From Lineus longissimus (taxonomy: Eukaryota > Nemertea > Pilidiophora > Heteronemertea > Lineidae), in contig NC_088315.1 in the NCBI RefSeq assembly GCF_910592395.1, positions 6,886,501 through 6,950,500 of the forward strand: a DNA stretch of 64,000 bases. Reading direction: 5' to 3'. Positions within the stretch are counted from its first letter, which is position 1; every line of letters begins with the position of its first letter. This document shows positions 10,857 to 24,035 of the stretch, piece after piece. Both the position numbers and the translations under genes were made by a program. The notes below the pieces were generated by a model, which worked only from the letters and a program-made list of their open reading frames with translations, did not search any database and was not told the DNA's origin.

Positions 10857-13800
10857 TGATATAGTTGGCACTAGAGCGTCTGAATGCACAGACTCGGATG
10901 ATATGAATCTCGATTTGCCTCAGTCAAAACGATCCGCCTTTGCAAGGCCTGCATATGAGATTGAAATATATCATGTCGTCTTTTCGCTCGGACTTGCGTC
11001 ACCGTATTCCAGATCACGACCGCATATCGTCTAATCGAGTGAACGAACTACTCATACCTGAGCGAAAAATCTTGTCAATGTAATGGACAACAGTGCCAGA
11101 GTCTACAACGTTAATTATCAAACTATTTGATCAGGCATATTCGGCCGACTCTTGTTAGACATGTTAGAGGCCGAATCATTTGATTTTAGAACACAAAAAA
11201 GAACTTAAAGTCTCAAATCATTTTGTTGGGAAGTTAGGTAGACGCATATTATATTAGCCAACAGTAGGGAGTACTGCCTTTTCTGTGTTGCTTCGGACAC
11301 ACTTATGAATCAAATTCTACTCATTCCTGACTCAAACAGATGAACTTGGGCGGCAAACCAGATCTTTGAAAGGTTTCCGAACGCCAAGCTGTATATGCTT
11401 TGGTTACCAGTGGTTAAAGGACCAATGGGGTAAATAAGGGCATTTTACGAAGCTGTCAGCTGTCAGCTGCCGGTTGAAGGTGCACGGGGAGGAGGGAATG
11501 ATCTATCCAGCGTCGCGGAAAACACATTTTGACTGATAATGGTAAAATACGCAGTTTGCCACAGCTCTCCGCCTCCCCCTCCCCCTCCCAGCACCACAAC
11601 CAAAATGAAAACACTCGACACAGATTTGTGATAATGGATATCTCCATAAATACGTCATCAACAAGACTGGATCGTATGAGGACAGTTACTATACGTGTCC
11701 TTGCATGCAAATGATCCGAACCGATCATGAGCCTGATTCGACCCAAGGGATTATTTTCTGTACATGACCATAATTCCAGCAATACTGATGATGGATCATC
11801 GGCATTGGTTTACTGTTAATGGCACGTTAGCCTTGAGGGGACACCAAATAAGGATAAGTGCTGATTGAGGCAGTCAATAAATCAACCATGGCTAGCCGTG
11901 CTGTCACATAATTATGTAGGGCGATATTTGTCTTTGGTGTTGGCTGACACAGTAATGCCGAGGCTGTATGCACTTGATTTCTATTCTATTAGGTTTGAGC
12001 CATACCCAGGGCATCCCCAGTATTCGTGCAAGTTACAAAAAAACCCCAACGAGACAAAGATAACTGAAGAGAGCTTGACGTCTTATCGAGCTTCTCTTCC
12101 AAAAGAAAGACAACTGTGGTCCATTCTGTATACTGTGCTATCATGCAGGCAATGAACGTTAACCCGGGTCATTACTTTAGATCCGCCACTGCATTATTTA
12201 GATAGAACAATAAAAACAATGTTCTGCCATCGGATCATCAAATGAACCGAAGAAACTATCAGCTGGGGCTGTTGTATTGCAGCCGATTGCAATAAAAATG
12301 GAATGATTGATGGTAAAGTTGGTTGTTTTTAAAGCAGCAAAAACACTCGGAGTTTCTCGCTATGCGAGGTCCAACGGAAATATTATTTGTGCAGGCACCT
12401 ATTAGAAATCCATCCTGACTATAAAATATACTGAAGAAGTAGACAGATTGACTTCAGTCGCTTTTCAAATTCATGGACGCTCACCATTATCTATACGCGT
12501 ACTGAATGGTTTGCAAAGGCATAACAGACGCTTCTGTTGGCGTTGTTAAACGTCTTTTGTTTGACCAAATATTTCTGTGTTTTCACAAAGACAGCTAGAG
12601 TCACCATGACCTTTCAATCGGGGAAACAGAAAAAACGTATCAATCGGTATTTCAGGAAAGATCGCAGTAGACAGCAATATCCTGCGCAAAAGGATGGGGT
12701 CTTGCCTCTCTGTCCCCTAATTCAATTGTGAAAAATAATGATGGTAATCCGACTACAAGCGCGACCAAACGGACATCTATTTGCGCCCTCAGCCAAATTT
12801 ATATTAATCACAGAATCACTGGTAGAAAGCAGAGAGACTGTCAGAAAAAGGTGTGAGCGAGTAAACAACGAATTATTGATGGAAGTCCTGCTTGACAACC
12901 TATAATAGAGATGGATAAATTTGTTGACCATGTTGGGAGAGAAGCAGATGTCGCTGAGGTTTAGCACTAAAAGGCGAGGCCAGATAAGCGTAAAAATATA
13001 CAGTTCTCGGAACTGACTATGTTCGATGGCTAAACCGAGTGCGATAGATTAAGGAAAATCATTTACAACATAACCAATGATGATATTCATTTCTCGATAG
13101 GAAAGTTTATGACGTATACAATATTGACATGTCTACGAGAAGTATCACTTCAGGCGACATCTCCATTTCCACTCTTTATGTCGCCAAATCGTCTCCTCAA
13201 TATAGAAGTACACCACGTCCCTTTTGTTTAAAAGATTACCACAATACCCCCGGGGGTTTCGAGGTTATATGGTGTCAGGAGACACGACTGCCCTTTCGCA
13301 AAACACAAGAGAGAATATTTAAACGAACATCAACGATTTTGGGGGGAAAATGAAGCGGAAGAAGTTTCAGATCTTTATATGTACTTCCGTCCATAACAAG
13401 ATTGATCCGTTTGTTCGTAAAGGATGGAAAGCGTTGTTCGTAAAATACTGCCTCTTCTGTTTGCAGTGCTACATTAGTTCGTTTCCTGCAGGTGCCAAAA
13501 AGATCGAACGAATGGTGCTGTGGTACCAGAGCGATAGACGATCAAGAATGACAGCCCAGTCATCTGTTTGATGGTTTTATGGCAGATTTGGCTAGTGGCG
13601 ACTGCTGTTGCATGATTTGCTGAAATTAAAGGCCAATAGGCTAGGTTAGGTTTACATCACTCAACGTTGTGTTTTTATGACTGTTTTAGACATCGCTAGC
13701 CTACGCGATGATGAAAAGCTTGTCTTTGCCGGATAGTGATTTATTTCGACAATTTGGTCAAGGGTAATGCCAAGCACGCCGCGCCTGAACCGATTTGATA

Positions 13801-14404
13801 TAAATCAATTCCGAGACATATGGATTACGATCACATGATGTATCCGCGCAGTTTCTCAATAAACCAGGCCGCTCGCCAGTGGAATAATCAATCGCACTTT
13901 TACGAGTCTAGGGCTGGAAAAGAATGGAATTTGGCGCTATACAGCGTGGCCCTTGGATGTCAGGACTTCGAGCTATCGTGTAATTCGGTTATTAGAAGCT
14001 GACGTGATCAAATTATTGTTACAGTCCTTGTTGCCCTGACAAGACTTGAATCCGCCCTACAACCCTCCAACAAAACAGTACACATACTTTGCCGCTACCG
14101 ATCTTGCAACAATCTCCTCTTGAAAATCCTGATGGTTTTAAGGTCGCCCCCTCGCCTGAAATAATGTGAAATGACTGAATCGTGAGGTCGCATACTGATA
14201 ATTAATGATGAGCTATAGACAGACGTCACGGGGAATATGTGTTCGGAAACTGGCGTATCTTCCTTAATTATTGCATTCAATTTGTCATGTTTGTCAAATC
14301 TGATTGGGTGTTGTAGTGGATCTACGTTACTCGATGCACGAGTTGCTTCCTTGAGCGATTTGTCATTGTTATCAGATAGCTGATGATGTTATGGTGAGCG
14401 AAAC
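10857..14404. other. mostly featureless stretch with a C-rich hexamer tract
   Basis: I see no supportable gene. At 11572-11589 the plus strand holds CCTCCCCCTCCCCCTCCC, a three-unit pyrimidine hexamer repeat. Its complement has runs of G5 and G3 and could form a G-quadruplex-like or triplex structure. A minus-strand candidate ending SGTVVHYIDKIFRS at a gtatga donor near 11054 has no clear acceptor and is left out. Several 60-110-codon open frames (for example at 11456-11782 and 13129-13353) lack supporting signals. Confidence 0.5.
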
Positions 14405-14409
14405 CCGAA

Positions 14410-14418
14410 TATATATAG
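14410..14418 (+). promoter_or_regulatory. possible TATA box (TATATATAG)
   Basis: The string TATATATAG lies 72 bases before the ATG at 14490. If used, transcription would begin near 14440-14445, leaving a leader of about 45-50 bases. TATA-like strings are common by chance in AT-rich DNA; this one matters only because it is placed correctly for the frame downstream. Confidence 0.25.
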
Positions 14419-14489
14419 TTTGTGTCGTATTTGCCTTAACAATCAACGCTGGCCACATTTTGTGACACTGACGAGATGGTAGAACAGTC

Positions 14490-14735
14490 ATGGGGTCTAA
14501 CTGTACAAAGAACACGATGAATCTGTTGGAGAGCCGCCAAATGGTACTTAGGGCGCAACAGTGGGTGTCACTTTACCCGTCTGATATGGCCAGTATGATG
14601 GAATGGTGCCAACGAATTATCGCCTCCGGCAACCAGTTGATTGATCGACATCCAGGGAGGAATTCGGTTAAAAAAGTCTTCGAGCTAGATGGCCTTGGTG
14701 ACAATTGCAGAGGGGAGAATCTTACAAAGAACTGA
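14490..14735 (+). CDS. possible intronless small gene, 81 aa, acylation-like N-terminus
   Basis: The frame starts at an ATG with G at +4 and G at -3, and the protein starts MGSNCTKN. Glycine 2 and threonine 6 fit the N-myristoylation pattern MGxxx[ST], and cysteine 5 could be palmitoylated; such proteins sit on the inner face of membranes. The middle (QQWVSLYPSDMASMMEWCQ, then RIIASGNQLI) is helix-friendly with two tryptophans, and the tail is polar. The stop overlaps an AATAAA hexamer at 14735-14740, and a TATA-like string lies 72 bases upstream. TATA box, short leader, 81 codons and poly(A) signal would make a compact intronless gene. Each element is weak alone, and a poly(A) signal overlapping the stop leaves almost no 3' UTR. 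An upstream out-of-frame ATG at 14475 would have to be skipped. No family is recognised, and an 81-codon frame is within chance length. Confidence 0.28.
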   Translation: MGSNCTKNTMNLLESRQMVLRAQQWVSLYPSDMASMMEWCQRIIASGNQLIDRHPGRNSVKKVFELDGLGDNCRGENLTKN

Positions 14736-15208
14736 ATAAATCTTTAAGCTGACTCTCATAAGAATGTTATACAAAAACTTAATAATTTCTCACTTTAAGA
14801 TAATCTTTAGATGTCACAGACGAGTTTAATACATAGCAGCCCAATTGTTTTCCCGATGCCGATTTTACAATGACTATCATGCACACTAGATATCAGACAA
14901 TGGTTAATTATTCTTGGTAAACGTCTCTGTTTGTCGTAAATGTGTTCTTAGATTTCCCATGTTTGTCATTACCCTTGATGGGAAGGGTAAATCATTCAAA
15001 CTCCAATATTCTTCGCACCATGAGCTCCCATGTGTACCAGCTACATTTTCTCGGACTACACGTTCGAGATTGAAGAGTCCGCAGGCATAACGGCGCAATC
15101 ACTTGTGGGTGAAGATATACATTTTGCGATGGTATCAACCGATAGACATGCACATGAAATCAGTATTGTTAATTCCCGCGCTACTGCGGTACTACAATAA
15201 AAAACCCG

Positions 15209-15225
15209 ACGCCGATAGTCGGCGT
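15209..15225. other. perfect 7-bp hairpin (ACGCCGA-TAG-TCGGCGT)
   Basis: The arms ACGCCGA and TCGGCGT are exact reverse complements around a TAG loop. It is GC-rich in an AT-rich setting. No T-run follows, so it is not a terminator, and no function can be assigned. Confidence 0.6.
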
Positions 15226-15600
15226 ATGAATTTTGACGGGCTTACGGCATATTTCGCGCACAATCCGAATCGCCGGTATTTTTATGAGCAATTGATGAAC
15301 TTTGGGATTTGACGTGTAAAGCAAAACTACACTGCACCTTCTGCAGGGCCAGCTACTCTAGTAACGGTACCACATTCAAAATAAACTCATCATCGCCAAT
15401 GTTGACTTCAGCGTTGTCATCTTAGACTAATATCCCGGAAGTTTGATATCCTGATGTAAACTGCACCCAAATCAATTACATATTCTCCCGGAGGTAACAT
15501 CCAATCCGCAGATTACGGTTATTATCCGAATTTTATAAAAAGTAACCATTCGCCGGCTATTGTTATTGACAGAAATTATGAACTTTGGCATTTTGTACAC
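15225..15600. repeat. diverged direct repeat, about 270-bp offset
   Basis: The segment around 15240-15312 recurs at about 15500-15590. Shared landmarks in order are 'ttacgg', 'atccgaat', 'tcgccgg', 'ttattg' (or 'ttatgag') and 'atgaactttggcattt' (or 'gggattt'). The first copy lies in a plus-strand frame ending RRYFYEQLMNFGI at 15312; the second copy carries the matching DNA but that frame does not extend through it. It is either an old duplication of non-coding DNA or a relic of a duplicated exon. Confidence 0.45.
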
Positions 15601-18600
15601 AGAATCATGCGCCGACCATGTTCTTTCTTAACCCACGCTAACCAGACGCGTCGATGTAATACACTTCAACATTGGCAATGCACAGTCTTTTTTGTATTTA
15701 TCGTGGAATGGGCTTTAAGTTAGTTGCCGCCATCCTGAATTTTGCATTAATAATATCTAGCCAATTCTGACGTTTTTAATAAAGCAATGTAAAGTTACTT
15801 TGCTAATAATGGAACACCAGAATGGATTATATGCGTAAAGAAGCAAATATAATCGTGTAATGAATAGCGTCTTGTTATTTCCATTATGAGTAGAACGCGA
15901 AGTGACGAGCGCGTGTGAAATCGAATAGCGCACTTCTCCAAGGGAGTGAATGGTCCTCAGGGTAGTTCCACGGAATGATATTTCGGAGATATTTTCGAAT
16001 TCTGTGCTCTTATCCATAATAGCGCACACGAGTTGTCTTGTTTTGATTCATTGGCGTTCAACAAATTAAAACGCGTATTTCTGTTTGTGTCTGACGCCAC
16101 ATACCTGAGGATTTAATTAAGCTTTCTTCCTTTCGGCCAGTGGTCATTTCATACGTCTAGAGGGAAAGAAAGCCAAAGTATCATTACAGCCTAGCATAAT
16201 CCTCCACTATTCAGTCTTAGGCATGACCCAGGAAATGAGTATATACATGTTAACAATGCATCTATGTGTTACCAATCCTTTTGAATTCCTACACGTAGCC
16301 TGATTCACAAGTGAATTTTGCGTAACCGGATGCAGCTCCCGAAAATTCTGCGGACGCGGCACTGATTGGAAGTCCTCAAAAGAGTCTTCCAAGGATTGAG
16401 TTAAAACAAACAGAGCTTTCTGCAAAAACGATATTTCTTTATCACTTTCTTTGTGGTATTACCAGGCGAGGTTACATCTCGCATTTGGTTTCTTATCATA
16501 AGGTCGCATTATCTCTGTCTAAAAGAAGCTGGAAAGGTCATTGTATTATGATGAGCATGTTGTTCCGCAACTAAGAAAAAAGAACACTTGGTTGAAAGGA
16601 AGTTTTAAAGCCCACCAGAGACCCCAGCAGGCCGAAGGTTTCATATGAAAAATGTTTTCGGGAATATTATTTTGGCGAATCAATCAATATTTCACCCACA
16701 TTTACTTTAGACTCATTTCGAAGACAACACACTCAGTCTATTCAAAAATCTATCAAAAGCCATTTCGACCGCCAAGTTCAATTTTATCGACTCGCAACGA
16801 CAGAAATTGCGAGGTTCACGTAATATCAAACCACACTACATCAAACAAGTCGAGGTAACTTGGTACGTTTCTTCACGAGATCTGTCATTAAATCATTCTA
16901 ACGCGCCTGTCAATACACCCCGCGCGAAGATTATGCACATTGATTAACTTGGAAGTAACCCTTTAATTAACGAATAGGTATTTTACCTTGTTTGCCCTTT
17001 CCACATTGGGTGTGACGGTGATGAAAATGAAAAAGTTAATGATTTTATGCCCGAGACAAGAGGGAACATGACCAAGGCGTTGTCTGAATGTTTGTATTGA
17101 GCGTATGATGCCTTCTGGCTGTTTTTCTAGATGATCATAATTTCTGTTATGTTATTTGATGAAAAATAAAATTATCTGTTGAAAATTTGAAATGATATGA
17201 AATCGAATCTGAGACGTCACTCTAACACTAATTGGAATCGAGCCATCAATCAATCAAGTAATTACCGTGGAAATGAGATGGGATAAACATTTTCAAAGAC
17301 CAATAAGCTCATTAGAAAATGCTGCTTCAATTCCATCACCACTAGCAATGACAAATACATGTACATGTATGAGCGAATGTGCTTGATATGTACGTGCATG
17401 CCCACCTGCAGTAAATTAATTCTTGCTCCGCATTCCCTTGCGTATACAAGCTAGATATGAATTCTTACTGCCATCCGAGTTTTCTGTTTCAAATACATGT
17501 ATGAAGCTTTGGTGCGTCGCAGGAAAAGGACATGAGACGAGCGCACACTTTTTCACTCGCATCGTTACCGATTGAGTACAGGACGGCATGTCATACACGA
17601 CAAAATCAGATTGATATTCTAAGAGATTCCATTAATAATGATTGTTTCCAAGGAGATGAAATATGTTCTTTGGTCGACTTGCCGCAATACACTTAAAAAT
17701 ACATGATATGAGAAACTAACCGCCATTCCTTGGGAAACATTGCCAACGAGTAGCAAGCAAAAGTTCCCCGTTCTTCACTACCAAACTTGCCAGATAATTG
17801 GATAATTCACTATTACAGTCACCGTCTGCCGTCAAAGAACGAAAATTACTCATGATTTATTTTTTTCAGAATAGCTTCGTGATCAACCTGGCGCGAAGAC
17901 AACAAATGACGAGTGAGAAAAAAAGCTACAGGGTTGGAGGTAAAGTGGCCATCTGAATTAGCAGCTAGCCGTGATTTATAGATTTCCTGGGAACATTTTG
18001 CCGCAGCAGACAAGGACGAAAGGGCAAAGGTGAACTGCGTCGATGAAGTGTCAAACCTGACTGATGAACATTAGTGATATTCTGCCATCGGCATTATGTC
18101 AGTAACGCAATAGGCTCTCTATTGATCTCGTGTGACCTCTTTAGATCGGAGACAGATGATACAAGTTGTGGGGATAGCGACAAAAAGTACAGGTGAAGAG
18201 AAGGGTAGTCGACCATCGTGTGCCACTAGCGCAGTCCGAGTACCGCCATTGTCATGTAGGTTGCCCGGATTGCCTTGCCTTACGACCGATGAGAGGGTCG
18301 TAGATTTTGGATATTACTATAGCTAGCACATGATCGTGATAACCTGGAAGTTGTGAGACCATAAAAATACCATAGCGGAGTCCTACTACTTGTTTTTCGT
18401 AGTTCGCTTTGCGTTTGGAGGTGTTGTTCTACAGAGAATATTCCTCCTCCAAGGTGGGAATAGTGTTATACATGCCACTTCGGTTGGGCAAATGTTGGGT
18501 TTATTGTCACTAATTGTGACTCCGCTTGAGGTGACCCCTTGTTGTGCCTTGGATGTCCGCCATTCTTTCTTACTACCAACATTGGTATTTTACTTGATAT

Positions 18601-20460
18601 CAGGTGCAGCTGGTAGCTAGGCAAGTGGTCAATGAAACTAATAAGCCATGCCATTTACATTGGCTGCACGGTTGTAAAAACACTATCTGTGAACACAGGC
18701 GTTGCTCATGCTTGCTTGGACTTAGTTGGGATGGGTTGCCGGTAAGCTGGGGAGACGTGCTTTGGAAACAATGTCAAACAAAGTAAAGCGAGCGCTTCTA
18801 TCATTTTAAAAGATTGTGACTAAATCCCATTTTAAAACCGAAAGGATAAGGAACCTGCCATGCCTAAATGGCTTTCTTAGAGCAGATGATGCTGGTGGTG
18901 CCAAGGGGGTTAACCGCCATTCAGTAACGATTCCAATCAATGGATTGTCTAGCACTGTCGGGTCGTTTGAGGCGGATTACAAAGACATTGCAAGAGTAGA
19001 AAGAAACAAATCGATAAAGGCAAGTAGGAAGCCACCAATGTTTAAAGCTCTCTTGGAAGCTTGCAAGGAAAAAATGATGTGCATTAGACACAACACACTC
19101 GACCTAAGGCGACGCTTTTCGGGTTGGATAATTTAGACACATTTGAAGAGAACTGTACGTTAGATTCCAGAAGCCAATGGCCTACACACGCCTTTTTACA
19201 AAATGGCATACGATGGTGGTCGACAAAAAGTATGCATCGAACTACAGTTTTTGTAAACCAACATGTAACTTGCTTAATATGAATCGCTTAAAAACGCTGA
19301 TTTCGATGTTCTTGGGTATTCAGGGACACCAGCAAAGCTGTGCATAGATTTCCAGGTTCTGGCCCAAAAGTCCTCAATCCTTCCTCACTGCATTCTTCTG
19401 ATTAGAACCAATCAAAAGGTCGTATCTGGGGTAACGTTTGCTTAGGAAAAGTAGTGAAATGGCTAGATAGGATGATATTCAATATGACAGGTGTTATCAT
19501 TGACGCGATCAAGACTGTACATGAACAATCGATATTTTTTCTATTCATGTGGCGAACTGAGCCTGTCTCAGTACTAAATCCAGCGGATGAATTATTGTGC
19601 AATAAAGCATAACGGCCGTTCAATTCCTCAGAGGGAAATCTGTCACCGGGTTGGCAGCTATTGCTTATTTCTGTCACATATATCAGGAAAGGTGGGACCT
19701 ATATGTTTCAATTGAGAATTGCGTCGAGAAAAATAAGACAGAAGGTAGTATTTCTGTGTTTGAATCGATTGTATAGCTGTAGTACTATATTGCATAGACG
19801 GCGATCAGACTCACCTGTTTGTTGTGTGATCTGTCGAAGGATATTTCGGCAACCGTGTTAAGAGGATAAACAAAACACGCCTGCAACTGGTTCTGTTTCT
19901 TTCGCCATCCCTTTTTCCATCGAGACACAACCGATGTCACACAATATTTAATACTTTGCTTTTATTTTAGCGCGTTTCTCGAACGCGCACGTTTATAGCA
20001 TTGCTTTAGTGACATTTTGATGACATCTTATCACACCCACCCAACAGTCGAGCATAAGGGATATCATTAGAGGCCTTTTTTTCATAATAACCAAGTGAAT
20101 GAGTTTTATCTGATAGACAAGTATTTTCGACTAAACGTTTCACTTAAATGATGGGCAGTGTTTTTCAATTTCCGGTAACTGGTTAAAAATTGAAAACTGA
20201 TCATATTTCCAATTAAATGAAAAACGCCTGTCAGCAAAATGGCACAGACTAACTTCAGATGTCACGAGGATACATAAAAAGTTAATTGATCCAATGATAC
20301 ATGTAACAAAGTAAACCTGTGGTGAAGACCGTGGCCATGTTGATGGCCCAGAACTTGACAACCAGGTTTGTAAAGTTAAAGTGTCATTTCCCCGCAATAG
20401 ACACGGTGTTATCCGTGGATGGTTACTTTTAAAGGGCTGATTCATTAACAAGCCGTAAAC
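15600..20460. other. long stretch without a supportable gene
   Basis: There is no gene I can support. The best splice-like object is at 16466-16574 on the plus strand: a good acceptor (tttgtggtattaccag) opens a 35-codon frame beginning RGYISHLVSYHKV that runs to a stop, which is chance-length. TACATGTA octamers cluster at 17350-17500. The 106-codon plus-strand frame at 18816-19136 is basic and unremarkable. The rest is AT-rich with stops in every frame. Confidence 0.45.
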
Positions 20461-20469
20461 TTACGATCG

Positions 20470-20665
20470 TTCATATGAATATATATTCTTTCCTAAAAAT
20501 AAAGTTTTTAAACCTTTGAAAGACTTTTATACCTCCCTTAAGGTTTTTCAGGGGAATTAGAAACCCCTTGGTGTTTTTAAAAGCTCAAAGCTCCATTTGT
20601 GTTGGTTGAAACAGTTCTTTCAAAAGCTCAACACCCTTTCTTTAAGAGTGTACAGAACAGAGATT
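20470..20665. repeat. possible decayed element with repeated AAGG/TTTTT phrases
   Basis: Short phrases alternate here in both orientations: 'aagtttttaaacctttgaaag', 'ttaaggtttttcagggg' and 'agaaaccccttggtg' followed by 'tttttaaaagctc'. The middle pair (caggggaattagaaacccctt) forms a GGGG/CCCC stem. The pattern resembles decayed, hairpin-rich short DNA transposons made of mutually complementary phrases, but I cannot define ends or target duplications. Confidence 0.25.
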
Positions 20666-23480
20666 AATGTGGGCGTATTTCTCCAAAATCCCGTGGGTTG
20701 TGGTCAGAAAAACAATCCCCACCTATTACAGCAGCCGAAAACTGCAACAAAAAAACAAATATACGAAACTAGATTTAGGCAATAATGAAACGGAAGATAT
20801 TTACATATTCAAACGTATGATTAAGGACGCTTGCCTAAAGGTTCCAGAAATTCATTACGCGGTTCCCTTCATGCGTTTTCAAAGGTTGACTGATGAGATG
20901 TTTATCAAAAAGAAAATTGCATTTCTTAATGAAAAGTTCATTGTGGGAAATGATATTCCAGGCATCACGAGTTAATAGCAAAGAACGTGATGATGTATTT
21001 GTTAACTAGATTTTCCTTTTTAAAATTCAGTCATGCCGCTTCTGTTCAGGGCTTTTAGGGAAATGTACTTTTCAACAGATGCAGTTGCAGTTTTCATCGG
21101 GATCCAAGAAGATTTTTAAATATCAGTAACCATACCACATGGTTGCAAATACTTTCTTTCATCGAAGCTCTCCACAGATGCATTTTCTTATTTGATATGC
21201 AAACCACTTACCTAATTGTGTTGGATTCAAATATTAGATCAAGAACAATCTAACAATGAAGAAATCGGCCCTCTCAGTAACTTTTGCACAGCTACCCAAA
21301 GGGATGTTGAAACTATCAGGGAAACTGCCCACTAAATGACCACAAGGAAACGACTTCACCGGAAACGCTATCAATGAGGACCTAATGTTAAGGACAGGTT
21401 CGTGCCATGGTCATTTCAGATAAATGATGTATGTATGTAGTTGCAAAAGAATTTGAATCATGCGTAAAGCATACATGGCAGACCTGTATATTCAAATATC
21501 ACGATATGAGATGCCCGTAATCATTAACCATGTGCAGTTGACACATTATAATTGGTCTTTAGGGGGCATGTCACTTTGTCAACTACATTAGCTAAAATAT
21601 ACACACGCTGTCCACTCTCCCATTCGCCTTTCGTGACGGACACAGCATTCAAATCATCTATTACGATCATGTCAACCTTCTCAAAGAAGAGTGAAACCTT
21701 ATGTTTATTATTACATTTTTAGAGACATTTTTTAACGGCTTTTTGTAATGTGTAAAGGTGAAGGAAAAATCAAAGCAAGGGTTTTTTCGAACTGTGATTG
21801 AATTGGATATTTTAAAAATTGCCTAAAATTACGTTTATCGGCACAGTAAGGTCCAACTAATAAATAAACCATTAAACCAAATAAAAGTTTCTAATATTTT
21901 ACCTGATATTGACATTTTTTACAGAACAATAAAAATTGATACATGCGTCCATGTAAATGTTCGACGACTCGCAGTATAGCCGATAAATATCGCTTATTGA
22001 GTGAACAACTCAGCCTGCTGCATTTTTAGCTACTACCTTGCAGCTTTGAGTTATCATGTATAATTCACATATTATTGATTTATCCGAGTATGATATTTCA
22101 TACTTTGTGTACATATAGCCGTAAGAGATTTTGCAGTTTAGATCAAAGCTGGTTTCGTTTTGAGTGATATTGCATGTATTTTTACGATACATTTTATTTT
22201 ATTGATTCATTGAATGAGATTGCAATCTACGGAGGCGTCATGCATATTAATACAAATGACAGTCATTTTTTAGTCAAACCTGGCCCAGACAGATTTTTTT
22301 TTTCGTGTTGATTAATTCCCAAACAAGCTAATTATACGGAAATCGACTATGACCATTCAATGAGAGAGTCTGTATCATAACATTATAAGCCGAATGCTTT
22401 CTTCTTTTCAGTTATGATTTATATATATGGTTAAGAAGTCAAATGCATTTTCTGGTATCTTTAGTTATCATTACTATTTCCGGGCCAAATCGAATCCCGC
22501 GCTTATACAATCAATAACATCCAACGAAGACAGATCCATTACATTGCGGTAACAGCATATTATCCATTTGATGTTAACTCAATTAATCTTCCACTTAAGT
22601 GCCACAGACGGTGCTGACAGTAATCTGGTTATAAAACAATTTATTCATTTTTTGACATTTCGAAGTCGCGGCGTTGTCAGGGCATAATTATCCGGTGGTG
22701 TTAATTGAATGTTAATTGAACATGGTAACGGGTCGATTGAAATCAAGATGGCGCATATCCTGTGGAGAAATACATCAAGTCATTAAGTTAAAAAAGAAAA
22801 AGTAAAAAAGGTCAACCTATTTCTGTACTTGAAATGATCTGCGAACCCGAAGCTGTCATTTACTGAAATCAAAATGCACCATGCACCGAAATGATGGCTA
22901 TTCGTGCAATGCTTCAATCAGACATGGCATATCACCACTGAAGATCACTATTATTCTATCAACATTCCAGAATACGTTTAAAGTTAATATCGTATAGTAT
23001 ATTGACAGAAATCCCATTAAACTGTTTTTCGTTCCCGAGATTTCTCAATAGCATTGGCAGAAATGATTAAGAAATCTTACGTCTTTTATCTGTACGGGCC
23101 ACATAAGCGTCGCCATGATTTGAAAATATGAAGCTCGTCTTCCACAGGCTGCAGTAAATTTGAGCACATAGTTTAAATGAATACGTAGAATGCTTAATGT
23201 AAAGAGCGTTAATCACGGCGTAAAACACCTATGTGGGTTCGGGTCTATAGGCAAGGAGAGCACTGCCATGAGCATGCCACTTCATTACTTGGTGGCAAGT
23301 TGAGATAACTTTAAACGTGTCCGAAGACACCAACTGCACTAGCTCTGGTGTAATTTCATAATCGTTAAATCCTGAATATCCGCTGGCGCCTGGCGTAGTT
23401 TTGTCGCAAGGGCGACCAGAGCTTTGCATGCGTGCAAAATGTTAGACTTATATTTTCCCTGAAGTTTAGAAATGACTTAC
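20666..23480. other. AT-rich stretch; tandem GTTAATTGAA pair at 22700-22720
   Basis: No gene is supported. At 22700-22709 and 22711-22720 the decamer GTTAATTGAA is repeated with an 11-base period. Each copy contains the TTAATT core used by many homeodomain proteins, and one helical turn of spacing would place two sites on the same DNA face. This is a motif-level observation only. Confidence 0.4.
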
Positions 23481-23540
23481 CTGACACCACCCTGTTCTTT
23501 TCGGCAACTGCCCACATATGCATGGTGAGGTTGCAATATC
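23481..23540 (-). CDS. weak candidate short exon with strong donor and start context
   Basis: On the minus strand, GTGTCAG is followed by a perfect gtaagt donor (plus 23475-23480). The preceding frame reads YCNLTMHMWAVAEKNRVVS. It contains an ATG at plus 23523-23521 in an ideal start context (ACC before ATG), so this could be a first coding exon beginning MHMWAVAEK. It could instead be an internal exon opened by the ctaag acceptor at 23541-23545, which lacks a strong pyrimidine tract. At 60 bases an open frame is not evidence in itself. The family is not recognised. Confidence 0.22.
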
Positions 23541-23913
23541 CTTAGATAATCCGTTGACTATCAGAAACAGACATCAAAAAATGCATTGCAAAATAAGAAA
23601 GTTGCTGTTTAATCCATGCCAAGACCTAAGCACACTCCAGCACCTTAATAATGCAAATCCTAATCAAAAAGAGTGATATTCTATCCGAAATCCATCGTGT
23701 CGAATGTGAAAGAGAATGCAACAGTGGCCTGGGGTTGCAGTCGAGAGAGACCGTTCAATAAAGCGACACTAGTGACACCACTCTAGGCGATACTGGTAGA
23801 ACTATTCTGATGCATTGTCGATAGAAATACGTATAGATTCCAAGCATCGATTCAGAATACGTATCGGCGGCCGAGGAAGTGATTAACAACCACTTGGTAC
23901 GACATATCGTGCA

Positions 23914-24035
23914 TGATAACGGGGTGAGCTGACAACAAGTGAACGAAAGAGCACTTGTTGTGGCAATATACTAGGAACGGTAGCGGGATAAGCTAATAAC
24001 AAGTGAACATAAAGGGCACTTTCATTTCCACAGTG
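23914..24035. repeat. imperfect tandem repeat, 65-bp period, two units
   Basis: The phrase 'aacaagtgaac' occurs at 23933 and 23998. Around it both copies share 'gagctgac'/'aagctaat' upstream and 'gagcacttg'/'gggcacttt' downstream. Two units are visible and flanking sequence does not continue the pattern. Confidence 0.6.

Noticed and set aside
16652-16858. Frames before a gtaact donor at 16858
   Set aside because: Two different frames of the same stretch look equally protein-like, showing how easily chance produces such frames.
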